Shown: piece after piece, positions 12,028-25,754 of the stretch | Numbering within the stretch: position 1 is the first letter of the stretch | Layout: each line of letters begins with the position of its first letter | DNA from: Xiphias gladius | Taxonomy: Eukaryota; Chordata; Actinopteri; Istiophoriformes; Xiphiidae | Assembly: GCF_016859285.1 (NCBI RefSeq) | Contig: NC_053412.1 | Span: forward strand, 1,315,289 to 1,379,288 | Direction: 5' to 3' | DNA length: 64,000 nt | Program-made: the position numbers and the translations under genes | Notes under the pieces: model-generated | What the model was told of the DNA's origin: nothing | The model's database searches: none | Seen by the model: only the letters and a program-made list of their open reading frames with translations

Positions 12028-12490
12028 ACTTTGACTGTTGGTAGGAAACAGGAAACCAACAGCGGTCTGTCACACACTCTGTGAGCCCAACCATCCATCC
12101 ATCATGCTCTATGAAAGTCTCCCGCTACTTCTGGCTTTGTTTCCAACAGCCGAGAACGATCGAAGAGTCTGTGGTCGGGACCGTCTCCCTAAACCCGCGG
12201 ACTGATTTTCAAGCCTCGCAGAAGTGAAGGGAAACCGGTATGCCTGAAATTTGGGTTTGTTTCTCTGAAACGTTGTGACTGTTAAAGCTTCCACGTGGCA
12301 GTAAGGGTAACGGAGGAACAAGACGTCTCTGTCAGACGGTCTGCTGGACTCCGTGGCCACGACTTCAACTGCCACGTGCAGATCCAGCAGCGATAAGTCT
12401 TATCTGGAGGATGTGCGCCGCTCCGGAGCTCCACTCCAGCAGGGGTCAGAGCCTCCGCCCATCGCAGCTCACGCCGCGCCTCAGGCAGAC

Positions 12491-12502
12491 GCACACACAC
12501 GC

Positions 12503-12546
<44 letters not shown>
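12491..12546. repeat. (CA)n microsatellite
   Basis: An interrupted CA dinucleotide tract with a few CG steps at its left end. It produces Thr-His and Val-Cys shadow frames on the two strands. Confidence 0.9.
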
Positions 12547-12548
<2 letters not shown>

Positions 12549-12669
12549 CAGCGCACAAACGGGCAGGAAACACTGATCTGAACAGACAGACAGGGGCATT
12601 CGATCCACAGGGAGTCACATGTTTTTTCGCATCAACGCTGCAGCATTATACAATCCTGTGTCCACGCTG

Positions 12670-14827
12670 ACCTGTTACTAATTAACAGACGGACGGCTAT
12701 CATATCAAGAACAGGCTGACACACACTGACACAGAAACATAATGACAACACCGAGAGGACAATGGTCCATTTTAAAAGGGATCAGGTCCGAGTCACCAAA
12801 CCATCACTGTTGAGCGATGCTGCTTAAGTTACTGACTTTCAAACCACATTTCGACGACATTCATGGTCCTTTTTCTGCAGTAGCCACCGGCCGCACTGTA
12901 TCTGCATCCTGAAACTGGTAGTTTTCGCTGTTTCAGGTGGAGTCCAGCTTCCGGGGATCCGAGGTATTCGCAAGCTTTGTTGCGCTCGGTGTCAGGAAGT
13001 ACGGTGAGATTGTGCGGGGAATGTCTGGTGAACTGTAGCGCTGCAGTGTAAATGGTGATATGCGGGCAACACAACGGGTCACCGTGCCGGCACAAACCTC
13101 GACTTATATTTCATCGCGACTTTCCTGATCGACTGACATGGCACCACCCTAATACTAGGGGTCAGCCTCACTGACTCAGGCATGTTCAACGGCCAACAGC
13201 GACTAGCACACGGAGAAACCGCGTTTACATCCGGAAACGGGGCAGAAGGGTCACACTAGAGGCTAGTCCACTTTGTCAGCAATTACAGCTCTGTCTCCCG
13301 TTTACAAAGAAAACAAAGGCGACAGTGTGAGAGGAAGAGAGGGTGTGTGAGGCCAGAGAATGTCTCGAGGCAGGACGAAGGACAGGAAACACGTGAGAGG
13401 CAAACGCAGCCCATGAGCGATGGCAGCTTGATGGGAGCGACAGTCTCGCAGTTAATTAGCCATAAATCAAAGCATTGGACAAATTGAAATGCTGACCTGA
13501 TGATGGATGAAAAGTCAGAGGGTCACCAGAGTTATTACAGTTCATCCCCAGCAGTTGTTGAGATATTTCAGTCTGGTCCGAAGTGGTAGCTGCTGCTGGA
13601 ACGGCTAAAAACACGGCACGCCGGTAAACTCAAACTCAAACTCAAAAGGATAAGGCTTCGGCTGTGGTGCCGGCCCGACGTCCAAAAACCTCCAAAGAAG
13701 AGGATGAGGAGGAGAGCAGGGGAAAGGGGGCAACGTGGAATGCGGACCTTCAGTCGACACCAACCGGTCCAGAGTCCAGTCCAGGCCTTGGACTTTGGTC
13801 CTTGCGTGCCTTTCATCAAATTGAACGTAATCTTAACAGCCGGTCTTCTTTTGTCTGGCTGGCCGTCACTGACAAAGCTGCTGCCCCCGGTGATCAATAC
13901 GTGCCACGTCAAAGGGGGGCAGCTGGAGCTCAGCTGCTGCACTGAGACGACCAGTGATGGCAGGGCCGGCGGCGGGTGGATGATCCCTGCCTCCTCCTGC
14001 CCACACGTCGAAGTGACACGCGGAACTTCGGACGTGCGAACAAGATGAATACATGTGTACATTAATACAGATGTAAGTCGCTTCGGATGCCGCCGTTGGC
14101 AGCGGTGAACACAGGAGGCCCGGCTCTAGGAGAACGGCGGTTTGAATAATGTGCAGTGAACAAACGGTCAAAGGAGAGAAGCCTCTGCATCCTCAGTCCC
14201 GTCTTTGCCCTTTAAGGTGTAGTTAATTAAATTACCTTTTTTCCGAGGCCTGTACAGAGACAAGATTCCCCTGTTGCCCTGGCCCCCTCAGATAATGAAC
14301 GAACGTATGATGTTAAGGGTCATATGACACATGACCAGCCACGTGGTACTGAATTGTATATGTCCGAATGGATTTTCCACTCCAACGCACAGCAGACAGG
14401 ACGTGTTGTACAGTTCTGGTAATGTTAAACAGTGCAGGGCAGGGAAAGTTCCCTGCTGCTTCCCCCATCCGTTAAATACTGATTTCGTATTTTTCTGAAC
14501 AGGATCCGGGGGTTTTAAACACAAATCCACAAGTGCTGAGCTTTAGCTACTTTTCAGGCCCGGCATTTGTCCGGTCTGTCTTGGATCTGGTCCGTGTTTT
14601 ACATGGTCCATCCCAGGTTTGGAAACTTTGAAAACGGCTACCGCACCAGAATAGTGTGAAACACCTGTTCTAATTTCCCACAGCTCCAGGTGACGTCTTC
14701 AGGTGTCTAGTTTTGTTCGACCACATTCAGTTTAATATCAAAAATTAGATTCAAGTCTTAAATTTGAGAATCTGACACCAGCAAATGCTCTACATTTTTA
14801 CTTGAAATAAAAAAAAAAGGACTAAAG
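12670..14827. other. Gene-poor stretch with shadow frames
   Basis: Two overlapping frames of 90-165 codons on opposite strands near 13.57-14.06 kb lack splice signals and any family features. A short ACTCAA tandem lies near 13628-13647. Nothing else was recognised. Confidence 0.35.
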
Positions 14828-14910
14828 TTATTATTTGATCATCAAAATAGTTTCTGATTAATTTCATGTTAATTGACAAATCGATTAATCGACAAATCAT
14901 CGCAGCTCTA
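14828..14910. repeat. Fragment of the 'GATTAATCGA' dispersed repeat
   Basis: The words TCAAAATAGTTTCTGATTAA and AAATCGATTAATCGACAAAT, then CATCGCAGCTC, match the end of a fish repeat family. Fuller copies occur at 47740-47965, 51165-51480, 53605-53930 and 61630-61905. Confidence 0.6.
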
Positions 14911-16905
14911 CGTTTAGTCGTCAAGTCGAGCCTACAATCATTCCCTCACAACGTGAACTCTGGGCAGAAAGGACACACTGAAGCCAAACCGTGAACCGCA
15001 GCCTACTAATACAAATCTTCATAAAGAAAAACCTTGATTTAAAAAAAAAAAACAAAAACAAACATGTAGCAGAAGTAGCAGAAGTAGCATGTAGCACTGC
15101 TACGAAAAGGTAGCAGTGTGCAGAGTCTGTCCTAGATTTAGGATCAGTAGCATAACAAATTGAATAAAATGGAATAATGGAGGGTAAATGCACACTACAT
15201 TAAAGCTCCTAAACCTTTTTTATTTGGACTGAAAGACGATTCAACCCCAACTGATTATTCAAAAGATATACAACAACACTTACAACATGACCCCCAGAGA
15301 TGACCCCCATCAACATGTGAAGTAGCTGCAAAAAAAGTTGTAGAAATCACAAACCACAATACATAGAGAATGTATGTCCTTATAAAAAAAAAAAAAAAAA
15401 GGGGTACATGACAACACTGGGAAATATTTAGTTGACCCCACTGTCGACCAGGACGACCGGTCACATCACAACACTGGACAGTATTTCAACAGACCAAAAA
15501 AACAACCGGAATCCACTCAATTTTATAAAACTACGAGAGACTGACTCAAGAGGGAAACTTTATGTTAAATTCACTTTCTTTGAACGAAACTACCCGCAGG
15601 TCTTCGCCTCTCTCCCGTTTTCCTCGGCGGCCTCTCGGTATCTGTAGTTCGGTTCTGCGGGTGTCTGACGGATGTTCACAACATTAGAAAACTAACAGTG
15701 AAACACTCAACAGCGGCCACGGAAAAACGTCTCGTTTTCCTCTGCTTTTCTTCGAGGCGCGGCCAAATGTGCGAGTCCCGCCGTTCTTATCCGCTGTAAC
15801 ACATGCGGTCACCCAGGAAGTGTCGTCACCACTGATAGCGCTCCAAGGAGAGACCAACGCACCGTAGTTCCCGTTATCACGGCGACCACGCGTCGCGATC
15901 TCATCTAAAAACTACGGCCGCATCTTCTTTGGCCACGGCCGCTTCAAAAATAAAATGCATCTGCAGTCGCAGTGCGGCTTCAGCGCCGGCGCCACTGGGC
16001 AGCCTGTGGCGATAGCTCGAAGTTGGGCCGTAATCAGGTGGAAGACACACAATCGGAGACGCCGGGCTAATCTGAGGCTGGACGGTAGAAACGCCTTCGT
16101 CCTCCAACATGGTGGGTATGCTGAAGTGGGATTTTTGACCGGGAGACATGCGCGCAGAGTCTGGATTTAGCCAGAATGGTGAAATGGGTTGTGGATTTTA
16201 CCACAGCGAGTGAAGTTTTAGTGAGAATGGGCTACGTTTGGCTGCATTTAAGCACTCAAATCAAAAAACGGGACAAATTATAGGTTGGGGTTTTTTTTAG
16301 AAGCCTTATTTCGATGGTTGTCCAGAATCTCCTGCACACATTTCTTGACGAGAGCTGTGGGGGGAAAAAAGGCTCTAAAAGTTCAATCCTGTTGCAAGGC
16401 TCCTGCTCAGCACCCGGAAGGAAAGCTTCAACCCCAGACACTACTCTAAATACACATGAACCACGAAGGTAAAACACACAAAACGCAGGGAGCACATGGC
16501 CGACAAACACACTGGATCATTTGCACAACGACTATGTACCAAGGAAAAAAAGAAAAGGAAAAACAGGCACAAAAAGCTGTTCAGCTTTCACGAAACTATC
16601 CTTGTTTCTCCAGCTCCTCCACAGGTTCACACCACAGGGAGTCAGGACTCACTCACACTTCGTTCGGTTCAGAACAAATGAAGCAGTGACACTTTACAAT
16701 CGATCACTCAACAGGTCCTTCATCCGGTAAAAAACCAACTACAGATATTTAAGGTTTCTGGTCTAAAACAAAATGAAAGTTTTGAGCTGTGGGAACTTCT
16801 GGTCTTGATTCTCTACAGTCCAGATCTACAAAAACGGAATCAGCATGATTGCTGTTGTTTAGTTAAATTAAAATTCCACCGCCATCTCGTTCTTCTCAAA
16901 TTCTA
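14911..16905. other. Gene-poor stretch
   Basis: Contains a (GTAGCA)-like short tandem near 15065-15115 and a poly(A) run near 15384. CpG content rises around 15.6-16.1 kb, but no exon could be supported. Confidence 0.35.
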
Positions 16906-17350
16906 AGGCACACCTGTGCACGAGCGCCCTGTGCACGGTTGCCTTGAGGTTATAAACCACGGATCCGTCTTACCTGTCGAGCAAACGAACCCCGCGGAGA
17001 GCCGCCGCCGCCGCCGCCGCCGTCGCTTCACAGCCTCCTGGAAGCCGATTCCTCGAACATGCACCCACGCCGGGACCGGGACCGGGACCGGGAGCGGGAC
17101 CGGCCGGTAGCCGGTCGATGGAGCCGTTAGCGGTACCGCTGCTGCTGCTGCTGCTGCCGCTGCCGCTGCCGTGTTCGTCGGTGCGCTGGCAGCGGAGTGT
17201 GGCGTTCACTGCGCTCCCCGCGTATTTCTATTCCTGGCCCTCTGTAAGGAGATTTGTCCGCCACCTGACCCCGCGTCATCAGACACACGCCAGCTGGAGC
17301 TCCGGGCCTCCCCTCTCTGAGCTGGACCCATCTCCTGTCCGCTGGAGGGG
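16906..17350. promoter_or_regulatory. CpG island with candidate first exons on both strands
   Basis: This is one of the most CpG-dense parts of the window. It holds (GCC)7 at about 17001-17022, a GGGACC hexamer tandem at about 17075-17102 and a CTG run near 17139. On the plus strand an ATG at 17118 opens a leucine-rich frame (MEPLAVPLLLLLLPLPLP...) that meets a GTAAGG donor near 17243. On the minus strand an Ala/Gly/Ser-rich frame from 17209 runs to a near-perfect donor (GACAG|GTAAGA) near 16974. Either could be a first exon; no partner exon was identified. Confidence 0.4.
17118..17243 (+). CDS. Possible signal-peptide first exon, unidentified
   Basis: The frame from the ATG at 17118 has a long leucine/proline core with a CSS exit, like a signal peptide, then RWQRSVAFTALPAYFYSWPS before the donor GTAAGG. 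The CTG run that makes the leucines could also produce this appearance by chance. Downstream exons towards cybb were not found, so this is tentative. Confidence 0.25.
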
Positions 17351-18033
17351 CTACGGAAGACCATCAATGCCAAAACGAACCAACACAAAAACAAATGAAT
17401 GATAGAATAACAAAACAAAATACTCAGAATTAGTTAGAATTAGTCAAGATTATGAAAAACTATATTCACAAAGTCATGACATTTACCCTATCAAAATAAA
17501 AAAAAATAAAAAATCCTCCCAAATGATGATAATAGATCGATATGTAGGAGTTTTTGAAAAAATCACAATCACAAGGAAAGAAAATTAAAAAGAATAAAAT
17601 GATAAGACATAAAATCTTGTTCTGCCTGATAAAACCAGTATAGTTACAGCAGCAGACCACAACTGCAGCTCCCCCAGGCTTTGCTCCTTTGTTGAGACAG
17701 CCTCCTGACGGCTGGCAAAACAAGTGTTTGAATTTTCTAAAACACTGAGTCGTTCGAATGTTGTTACGTTACCGTGGCAAGATACTCATTTAACCCAGAA
17801 TACGGAACTCCACATTGGCCGATATAAAATAAATGATCTCGATCATTTTGAGAAAAGTTATACAAATGACCCAATAATCAATCAGTAGATCATTAAAGCC
17901 CACCTCGTTATTGGAAGTTGTTATTTCACTATTCTTGTTGATTTCATTTTTAATTCATTATAGCTATTGAGAAAGTTTAGATTTTTTTTAACTCTCCTTC
18001 CTCATCTTTTAATATGATTGAAAGCGCCAGCAA

Positions 18034-18035
<2 letters not shown>
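17351..18035. other. AT-rich non-coding DNA
   Basis: AT-rich with frequent stops. No exon or recognised repeat. Confidence 0.35.

Positions 18036-18065
<30 letters not shown>
18036..18065. repeat. (TA)n microsatellite
   Basis: A TA dinucleotide run with one CA interruption. Confidence 0.85.
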
Positions 18066-19427
18066 TGTACATTGAGAAACTTTTAATGGGCCAACGACTC
18101 TAACACATAAAAAGATGAAGTCAAACCGAATATTCAAACTGACCGTCGCACTGTAAAGTATTTGTTTACTTTAAGGGTGAATCTTTACTCATTGTGAAGC
18201 TTTTTTTTAGGAAAACCTCGATCCTGCAGCGGCACATTGTGTGAAAGAGCAGTCACCTCAAATCAGTATTAGCTTTGCCCCACGGCCACGACATAAATAA
18301 TCAGATTATCCTCCCGAGCAGATTGTTTGGTTCCCGATCTGGGAGGCCGCAAGTGTAGGTCGCCCCGCGCTGGTGTCTTACCAATGAGAACAGCATGACT
18401 GCTCAGTGCCCCGGAGCTAAGAGGCATGACTCAAATTAGCTGGAGTGTGTCCTCCTCTGAATGATTCATCTAACGGATCCAGATCCCTGGATGCGGCAGG
18501 ATGCGGTTTGTGTTTCACAACATTTTTCCTGCATCACAACAGAGAAGTGAAATTAACGACCGGACTCTCACCTACACTAACTGACACGTAACACAATATC
18601 TGCTCAACGACACTACGAAATACTACCTGAAAGCTGATCCCTAAATTCAACGGAAAGTAAGAACTTAAAGCAGCAGTTGGACATTTTTGTGAGATTCGCT
18701 CCTTCACCTCCTTGCTCCCTTGAGTCTCTGTTGCCCGGTTGCCTGGCGAATGCTCAGAGCCCAAGAAACAGTCGGAAAAAACAAAACAAGAAAAACCAAA
18801 AACCCACTCACAACTGCAGTGACATCAGTATGCAGCCCTGCCGTGCAGTAAGGAGCTCGTGCATCCTTCACGCTGCATTTTGCAGAACTGCGTAGACCAC
18901 TGATTAGATCCGGAGCAGAACGGAAATGTCTTATACTCCGCACCGAAGGGCCAAAATCCACAAATATAATATAAAGTAAAAATTACAAATATAATACACA
19001 AGACTTTCCTCCCCCCAAAAAAACGACCCTAGAGGTCGTCTGTGCAAGCGGCTTATTATGACCCATGGTCACGTTTTTATGGTTAGGAGGCCTCTCGTGT
19101 TGGTAGGATTCATTACGGCAGGAAAGGAGGACGTCGGCTGACGTTGTATGAAGAGCGACGAAGTCCGCGTAGAGAGGAGGTCGGGGTTGGGGAGGTTGCC
19201 ACAGGAGAGCGCTGTGACAGCCACTTTCTCGTTTGAAACCAACAGTCACCGTCGTTTCTTTTGACCACGACCGCCCCACGACCTGAACTGCGACTTTACC
19301 ACTGTAACCGTGACGATGAAGGTCCTCTATCCGTAATCAAATCCTTATTTTAACCCAAACCACAGCTCCTACACATCCGGAGCGTGGCACGAAGCCACAG
19401 CCCGATATTGTTTTTCTATAAGTCACG
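18066..19427. other. Gene-poor stretch
   Basis: No supported exon. Short open frames on both strands lack splice-site or family support. Confidence 0.35.
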
Positions 19428-19646
19428 ATCCAAAACGGTTGGAGACCACGGGATAAACTTTAATAATGTATTTTATAAGCTTACATTTATAGAAAGTAAC
19501 ATTTTAATCTGAAAAGCAGTTACAGTAGAGTAGAGTAACTTTATAAAGTAAATAAAAATGATAAAGATGAAAATACTCATGTTAAGGAAAAGTACCTCAA
19601 GATTGTACAGTACTTGAGTAAATGTACTTTGTTACTTTCCACCAAA
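19428..19646 (+). repeat. Dispersed teleost repeat, 'GTACTTAGTTACTTTC' family, copy 2
   Basis: Begins with GGTTGGAGACCACGGGATAA and ends with GAGTAAATGTACTTTGTTAC then TTTCCACCA. The order of blocks matches the copies at 1468-1648 and, in reverse, 63004-63545. Confidence 0.7.
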
Positions 19647-20860
19647 GGAAATGCCTTTTTCCAAACCTTAAACAACCTAAAAAAAAAAAAAAATCACCAA
19701 GAAACTGCAACCAGGACCCTGATCAGGATCAGAGAGATTGAAAAAGATCCACTGAAGCGTTTTTTTTGTTTTTTTAACCTGACAATTTGTGCACTGTGTA
19801 AAGAAAGAGATCTCTATAAAATGTCTCAAAAACGTATGAAGAAAAAGTTTTAAGTCTTGTCTCTGGCCTGCTGCGGGCGGTAATGTCAGGAGGCGCTTGT
19901 CCCGGTCCAGGTCATGTGAATCGATTAATAGTAGTAGGGGGAATTATTGCTGTTGGGAAGTTTTGACCAAAAAGTGACATAAATGTCGTTAAACTTGTGT
20001 CTTTAATGAATGCTTACAGGCCTTTTTGTCCCTACTGTTTTCCTGTCATTCTTTGACTGGCACGACAGTGAAAAGGGTATTAAACTGTATTCTCTGTAGA
20101 ATTAAAAAGAGGTCTTGAAATGTCTTCAATTTAATTTGGCGAACCCTCAAGAAACCAAGGCAGAAAAGGGGATTTCAGGAGGCCTCCCAGTGCTTTCGTA
20201 AAATACTCTGTGAACACGACCCCTGGTCCAGGGCACCAAGAGGTCCAGAAACCTCCCTGCCTTGGCTGTGCTTGGCAGCGCAGAGGTTTCGGCTGCAGCG
20301 TCCTCGGTGGCTCAGGCACGTAAAGGAGAAAGCCGCAGTATGGCACAGCGCTCTGTGATTATGCATTGTGAAACGGGTCGGTGCTGATGTCACAGTCGCT
20401 ATGCAACAGATTAAATCTAATCCCCTTCCCCCTGCCCAGATTAGAGGGGAAAATCACTAGAGGGGCCTTTTGTCTAAATTGCTCAACGTGTGAGTGTTGC
20501 TCTAACCTTCACCTCCAGCAGCAGGCTTTGTCATTTACCTTATGCTGCTACGCTTCAACCTGTGTCGACTTTTGACTCTTGCTTCCCTGCTAACTGCTAC
20601 AGGGGGAGAGTGGCTGCCGTGTTATCGCCACGGCTAAAGAAAAATACCCAGACCAGTCTGAAGCGGCGGACCGACGTGAGAGCACATAAGATGACCCAGC
20701 GTGTCCCGAGACATTTTCAGGGAAAGCAAGAGCACTTTACTCCAAAAAGAAGAAAAAAAGCCTGTTTCATGATTCATTGTTATTCATTATACTACACCAG
20801 ACTTCACTTGGAAAATAGTGATATGGATGCAATGATTTAGCAGTAGAAATATTAATAAGA
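19647..20860. other. Gene-poor stretch
   Basis: No exon or named repeat. A poly(A) run lies near 19680. Confidence 0.35.
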
Positions 20861-20865
20861 ATTAT

Positions 20866-20906
20866 AAATCATAATAATAATCATAATAATAATAATAATA
20901 ATAATA
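20866..20906. repeat. (AAT)n microsatellite
   Basis: A run of AAT/ATA triplets with an ATC interruption. Confidence 0.8.
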
Positions 20907-21239
20907 AGCAGAAGACATCTGGCATCTTAATTTTTGACGACTGATTGACTGACGTAATTCATTTGGATGTGTTTGTTACAATGTGCCGAGCTAGACAGGC
21001 TAAGACTGGCTTTCGTCGCATCCAGACGATTTAGTTCTGTGGCTGCTCTCCCTAGAAAGCGGGCGCCTGGCTAAGATGACTCCAGCGGCACAAACGCACA
21101 ACGCTAAAGGCTTAAAGGAATCTCTGTTCACGAGTCGACCTTACACAGGTCACGGCGCGTGGCTGCACGGAGCGTGGCGTCAACGACGGGACACCGCCAA
21201 AGAGCGCCCTCACACTCCACAGCACTACTGGGAAACAAA

Positions 21240-21850
21240 AGTGGAACTGTTGTTTGCTCTACGTCTGGTATAAAAAGGGCACAGCACACCAACATCATCC
21301 CGGCGGTGAGGTACGGTGGATTCTGGGCTTTGCTGCCTCTGGTCCTGGACAGCCTCGTCATCATCCAGGGGAAAATGGATTCCCAGGTTCGTCAAGGTAT
21401 CTCACAGGAGAACGTCATGGTGGCTGTCGGCCCGCAGAAGCTGGGTGATGCAGCAGGATAATGACGCCAAACGTCGAAGTAATCTACCACAGAGTGACTT
21501 CACACAAAGAAAATCCCCCTTCTGGAGTGGCCCAGTCAGAGCCCAGACCTTGACCCAACAGAGATGCTGTGGAACGAGCACAGGGAGCTGCTCCCACCAG
21601 AGAATATGGCCAAACAGGTTCCTCCTGAACGTTGTGCTGGTCCGATCCGCAGCTACTGAAGACCTTGTTGGAGCTCGTCGCTGCCAAAGGAGGTTGGACC
21701 ACTTACTTTTTCCACCAGCACCGTGAAAGTTCAATGGAGGTGTTCAACAAAGACACGAAAGATTATAAGTGTTTTGTGTGTTATTATCGTAAGCACGAAG
21801 CGTTTGCCTCCACTTCAGATCACGTTTTATGGCCAATTAACGCAGAAAAC
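21240..21850 (+). mobile_element. Decayed Tc1-like DNA transposon fragment
   Basis: Broken pieces of a Tc1-family transposase can be read in shifting plus-strand frames. They are, in order: an ASGPG and GKMDS segment followed by ENVM near 21335-21420, QQDNDAK near 21451, EWPSQSPDLDPTEMLWNE near 21515-21575, and ELVAAKGGWTTY near 21675-21705. These correspond to the order of conserved blocks in fish Tc1 elements (QQDNDPKH, WPSQSPDLNPIE and the C-terminal AAKGG). Frame changes and stops show it is dead. Neither terminal inverted repeat could be delimited, so the ends are approximate. Confidence 0.85.
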
Positions 21851-22148
21851 CAGACCTTTTGAAAAAGATTCACACTTTTTTTTTTTCTTGCCGCTCTGTT
21901 CTTCTATCACACGGTACCTCGGGGCACAAACGGGCAGGACAGGATCCCAAATCCACCGGAAAGTGAAAACTGACATGAGGATACCCAGAACGATCCCAAC
22001 TACCTTTGGCTATGGAGAGCTTTATGAAACTATGGCAACAGCGTCGCAACAGACACGTCTAATGTCACTTAAACCCTGCTACATGTTTCAGCTGGGCGGC
22101 CATGCAGAGATACACATGCCTGGTGGGAGCCCATGAGTGCATGTTTTC

Positions 22149-22150
<2 letters not shown>

Positions 22151-22184
<34 letters not shown>
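22151..22184. repeat. (TG)17 microsatellite
   Basis: A perfect 34-base TG run followed by a G run. It is complementary to the much longer CA run 145 bases downstream. Confidence 0.95.
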
Positions 22185-22186
<2 letters not shown>

Positions 22187-22327
22187 GGGTACAGTATCGT
22201 ACAGTATTGGACTCATTCTGTCACATCTCGTGTTTGTCACTCTGCCATTAAACTTCAACCTTGTACAGTGTGAATAATTTGTTTTCCCCACTCACTCCCA
22301 CAACCATCGGTCTGACACTGCCGGAAG

Positions 22328-23740
<1,413 letters not shown>

Positions 23741-24140
23741 TTATTTTGACCCCTTCAAAGACTCCTGGAACCGAGATCTTATTAAGAACTCCCAAACCCT
23801 CCCACGGACTCCTGGAACCATATCCAGGTCCCATGGAACCTCTTTAGGGGAAGTTGAAACCACCCCATAGACTCCACACACAAAAAAAAAAAAAAAAACC
23901 TTCAACAGACCTCTGGGACCCTTTCAAAAGCCACAGGAATCCCACCAAGGACCCTAAGGAAGTTTTCTAGCCCCTCTCAAACATATCTAAACCTCAGGGC
24001 CTAGAGTTGTCAACCAATGACACATGAAACCCTCCGTCAGAGCCTGGACCTCCTCATAGAACCCCTTAGACCCTGACAGGGACCTCTGAAAAACCTCTCA
24101 AGAATCACTAGATCCTATGAAAGGTCCCCTGAACCTCCAT
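23741..24140. repeat. Degenerate minisatellite, 'GACTCCTGGAACC' motif
   Basis: Words such as GACTCCTGGAACC, GACCTCTGGGACCC, GAGCCTGGACCTCC and GACAGGGACCTCTG recur many times over about 400 bases, interrupted by a poly(A) run near 23882. The repeat is too worn to define a fixed period by eye, but about 30 bases is suggested. Confidence 0.55.
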
Positions 24141-25194
24141 CAACAGTCAGTGGGGGCTCGAGTGCTCTTCAGGCCTCTTGACCGTCTCTGAAACCACCTG
24201 TGATACCTCTACAACATGACGAGAACCCCTGGGTTGTTTTAAAACCCGAGGGTGGCTCCTGAGAGCGAAATCAGGCAACTCGTTCACAGCAGGAAATGAG
24301 ACGCAAGTGTGTCCCTGCTGAGAGCTCCTTTCATCACGCAGGGTGAAAACTACAGGGCTGCGGCTCATCTTCGCTCCGTTAAAGCTCCAGTTACTGCGAG
24401 CACCCCCACGTGAACCGGCTGTCCATCCTACCGCCATGATCGGAAACTGATAATGACTTTAAAAAAAGACGCAACAAAAACAATTTAACACTTCCGTTTT
24501 GCACTTGTTATACTGCATATTGCAAGTTGCTTTTCTGCTTTGCCGCTTTTTTTCTGGCGTCAACCAAATTTGAGTATTGGCTCAGGTGTTTCCCTTTCTG
24601 CAGTTGAGTTTAAAACAGGAAGCATGTGGCAACTCATCTGCTTTACTTCACGTTTACAAATCTGCCACTTCCTCTGCCTAAAATTCACAGTGTCACCATC
24701 AGGTATTCGTTCCTCCTCAACGGTCACCTGGCCTCGAGCATTAACACACTCAGGGCTCCACAACTGCTGCTTGTGACAGGAGGGCGTCGACACCTCACAG
24801 TCCACATCCTTCCATTTCATGTGTGTCAGTGTCTAAGTTTCGGAAGTGTATTGTTTTTCATCATGTTTTGCCATTTCAAGACCCTGAAAAACCTTTTTTT
24901 TTTTGGCTAAATAATTTAGAACTACCTGTTTATTTTTTGTGTTTTTGTTTTTTACCAACTTGAACCTTAGTGGATATTGAATTCATTTTCTAGTTATAAA
25001 GAAATTTGTGTTATAGTCATAGAGAAATGTTTGACAGGGATTTAACTTTTTTTCATTTTTTTCGAGGTGTGGAAAGCATAGTGCTTCCCATACCATGCAA
25101 CCGTCCTGAGTTGTCCAGCGACATTAATACTCGCAGGATGTAAATGTGGGATTTTTTCCTACTGCTGGCTTTAATCAACTTTATTGTCCTTACA
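24141..25194. other. Gene-poor stretch
   Basis: No supported exon or recognised repeat. Confidence 0.3.
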
Positions 25195-25535
25195 CAGAGT
25201 AGCTAACATCACCGCCTGGCGGTTTCGACGCCTCCGCCAACTGCTCGAGTTGCAGTTTACACCCGTGTCTGTCCAGACCCATTTACTATATGCAGTGAAG
25301 ACTTTGAAGGAATTTGATAAAATGTATTAAGTGAATTTCATCATAATTGGCGTCTGGATTCTTGAGTTATGGCCAAAAACGTGTTTTTTGTGAGGTCGCA
25401 GCCACCTTGACCTTTGACCTTCGACCACCGAAATCCACTCAGTTCATCCTTGAGTCCATGTGAAGGCCTGTGCCGGAGCTGAAGAGATTCCCTCCAGGCG
25501 TTCAGTGCATCACAGTCGCTGCTGGCCGAGCATGC
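25195..25535 (+). repeat. Dispersed teleost repeat upstream of cybb
   Basis: Recognised by the ordered blocks GCCTCCGCCAACTGCTCGAG, then TCTTGAGTTATGGCCAAAAA, then TTGACCTTTGACCTTCGACC, then CAGTTCATCCTTGAGTCCAT, then CCCTCCAGGCGTTC. I know this order from many fish genomes as a non-coding interspersed repeat. It ends about 380 bases before the cybb start codon. Confidence 0.6.
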
Positions 25536-25754
25536 ACAGGTCGGGGGCTGAGCCCAGGTGAACGCTGCCGGGCTCATCCTTCTTCTCTCTCTGGCCTCCA
25601 AACAGCTTTTCTTACACTAACTGTGATGAAACCTTTCACAGGTAAACACTGGGATTCAGCTAGTTGACCCAGGCTCAACAAGGAACCCTTCAGAATGGAC
25701 TGTGGATCTTTATGACTGGAGAAATGAGTGTGGGTTAGACCAGCGGCTGGTGGG

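Noticed and set aside
13568..14062. A 164-codon minus-strand open frame
   Set aside because: No family features, no splice support and competing overlapping frames on the other strand; consistent with chance in GC-richer DNA.
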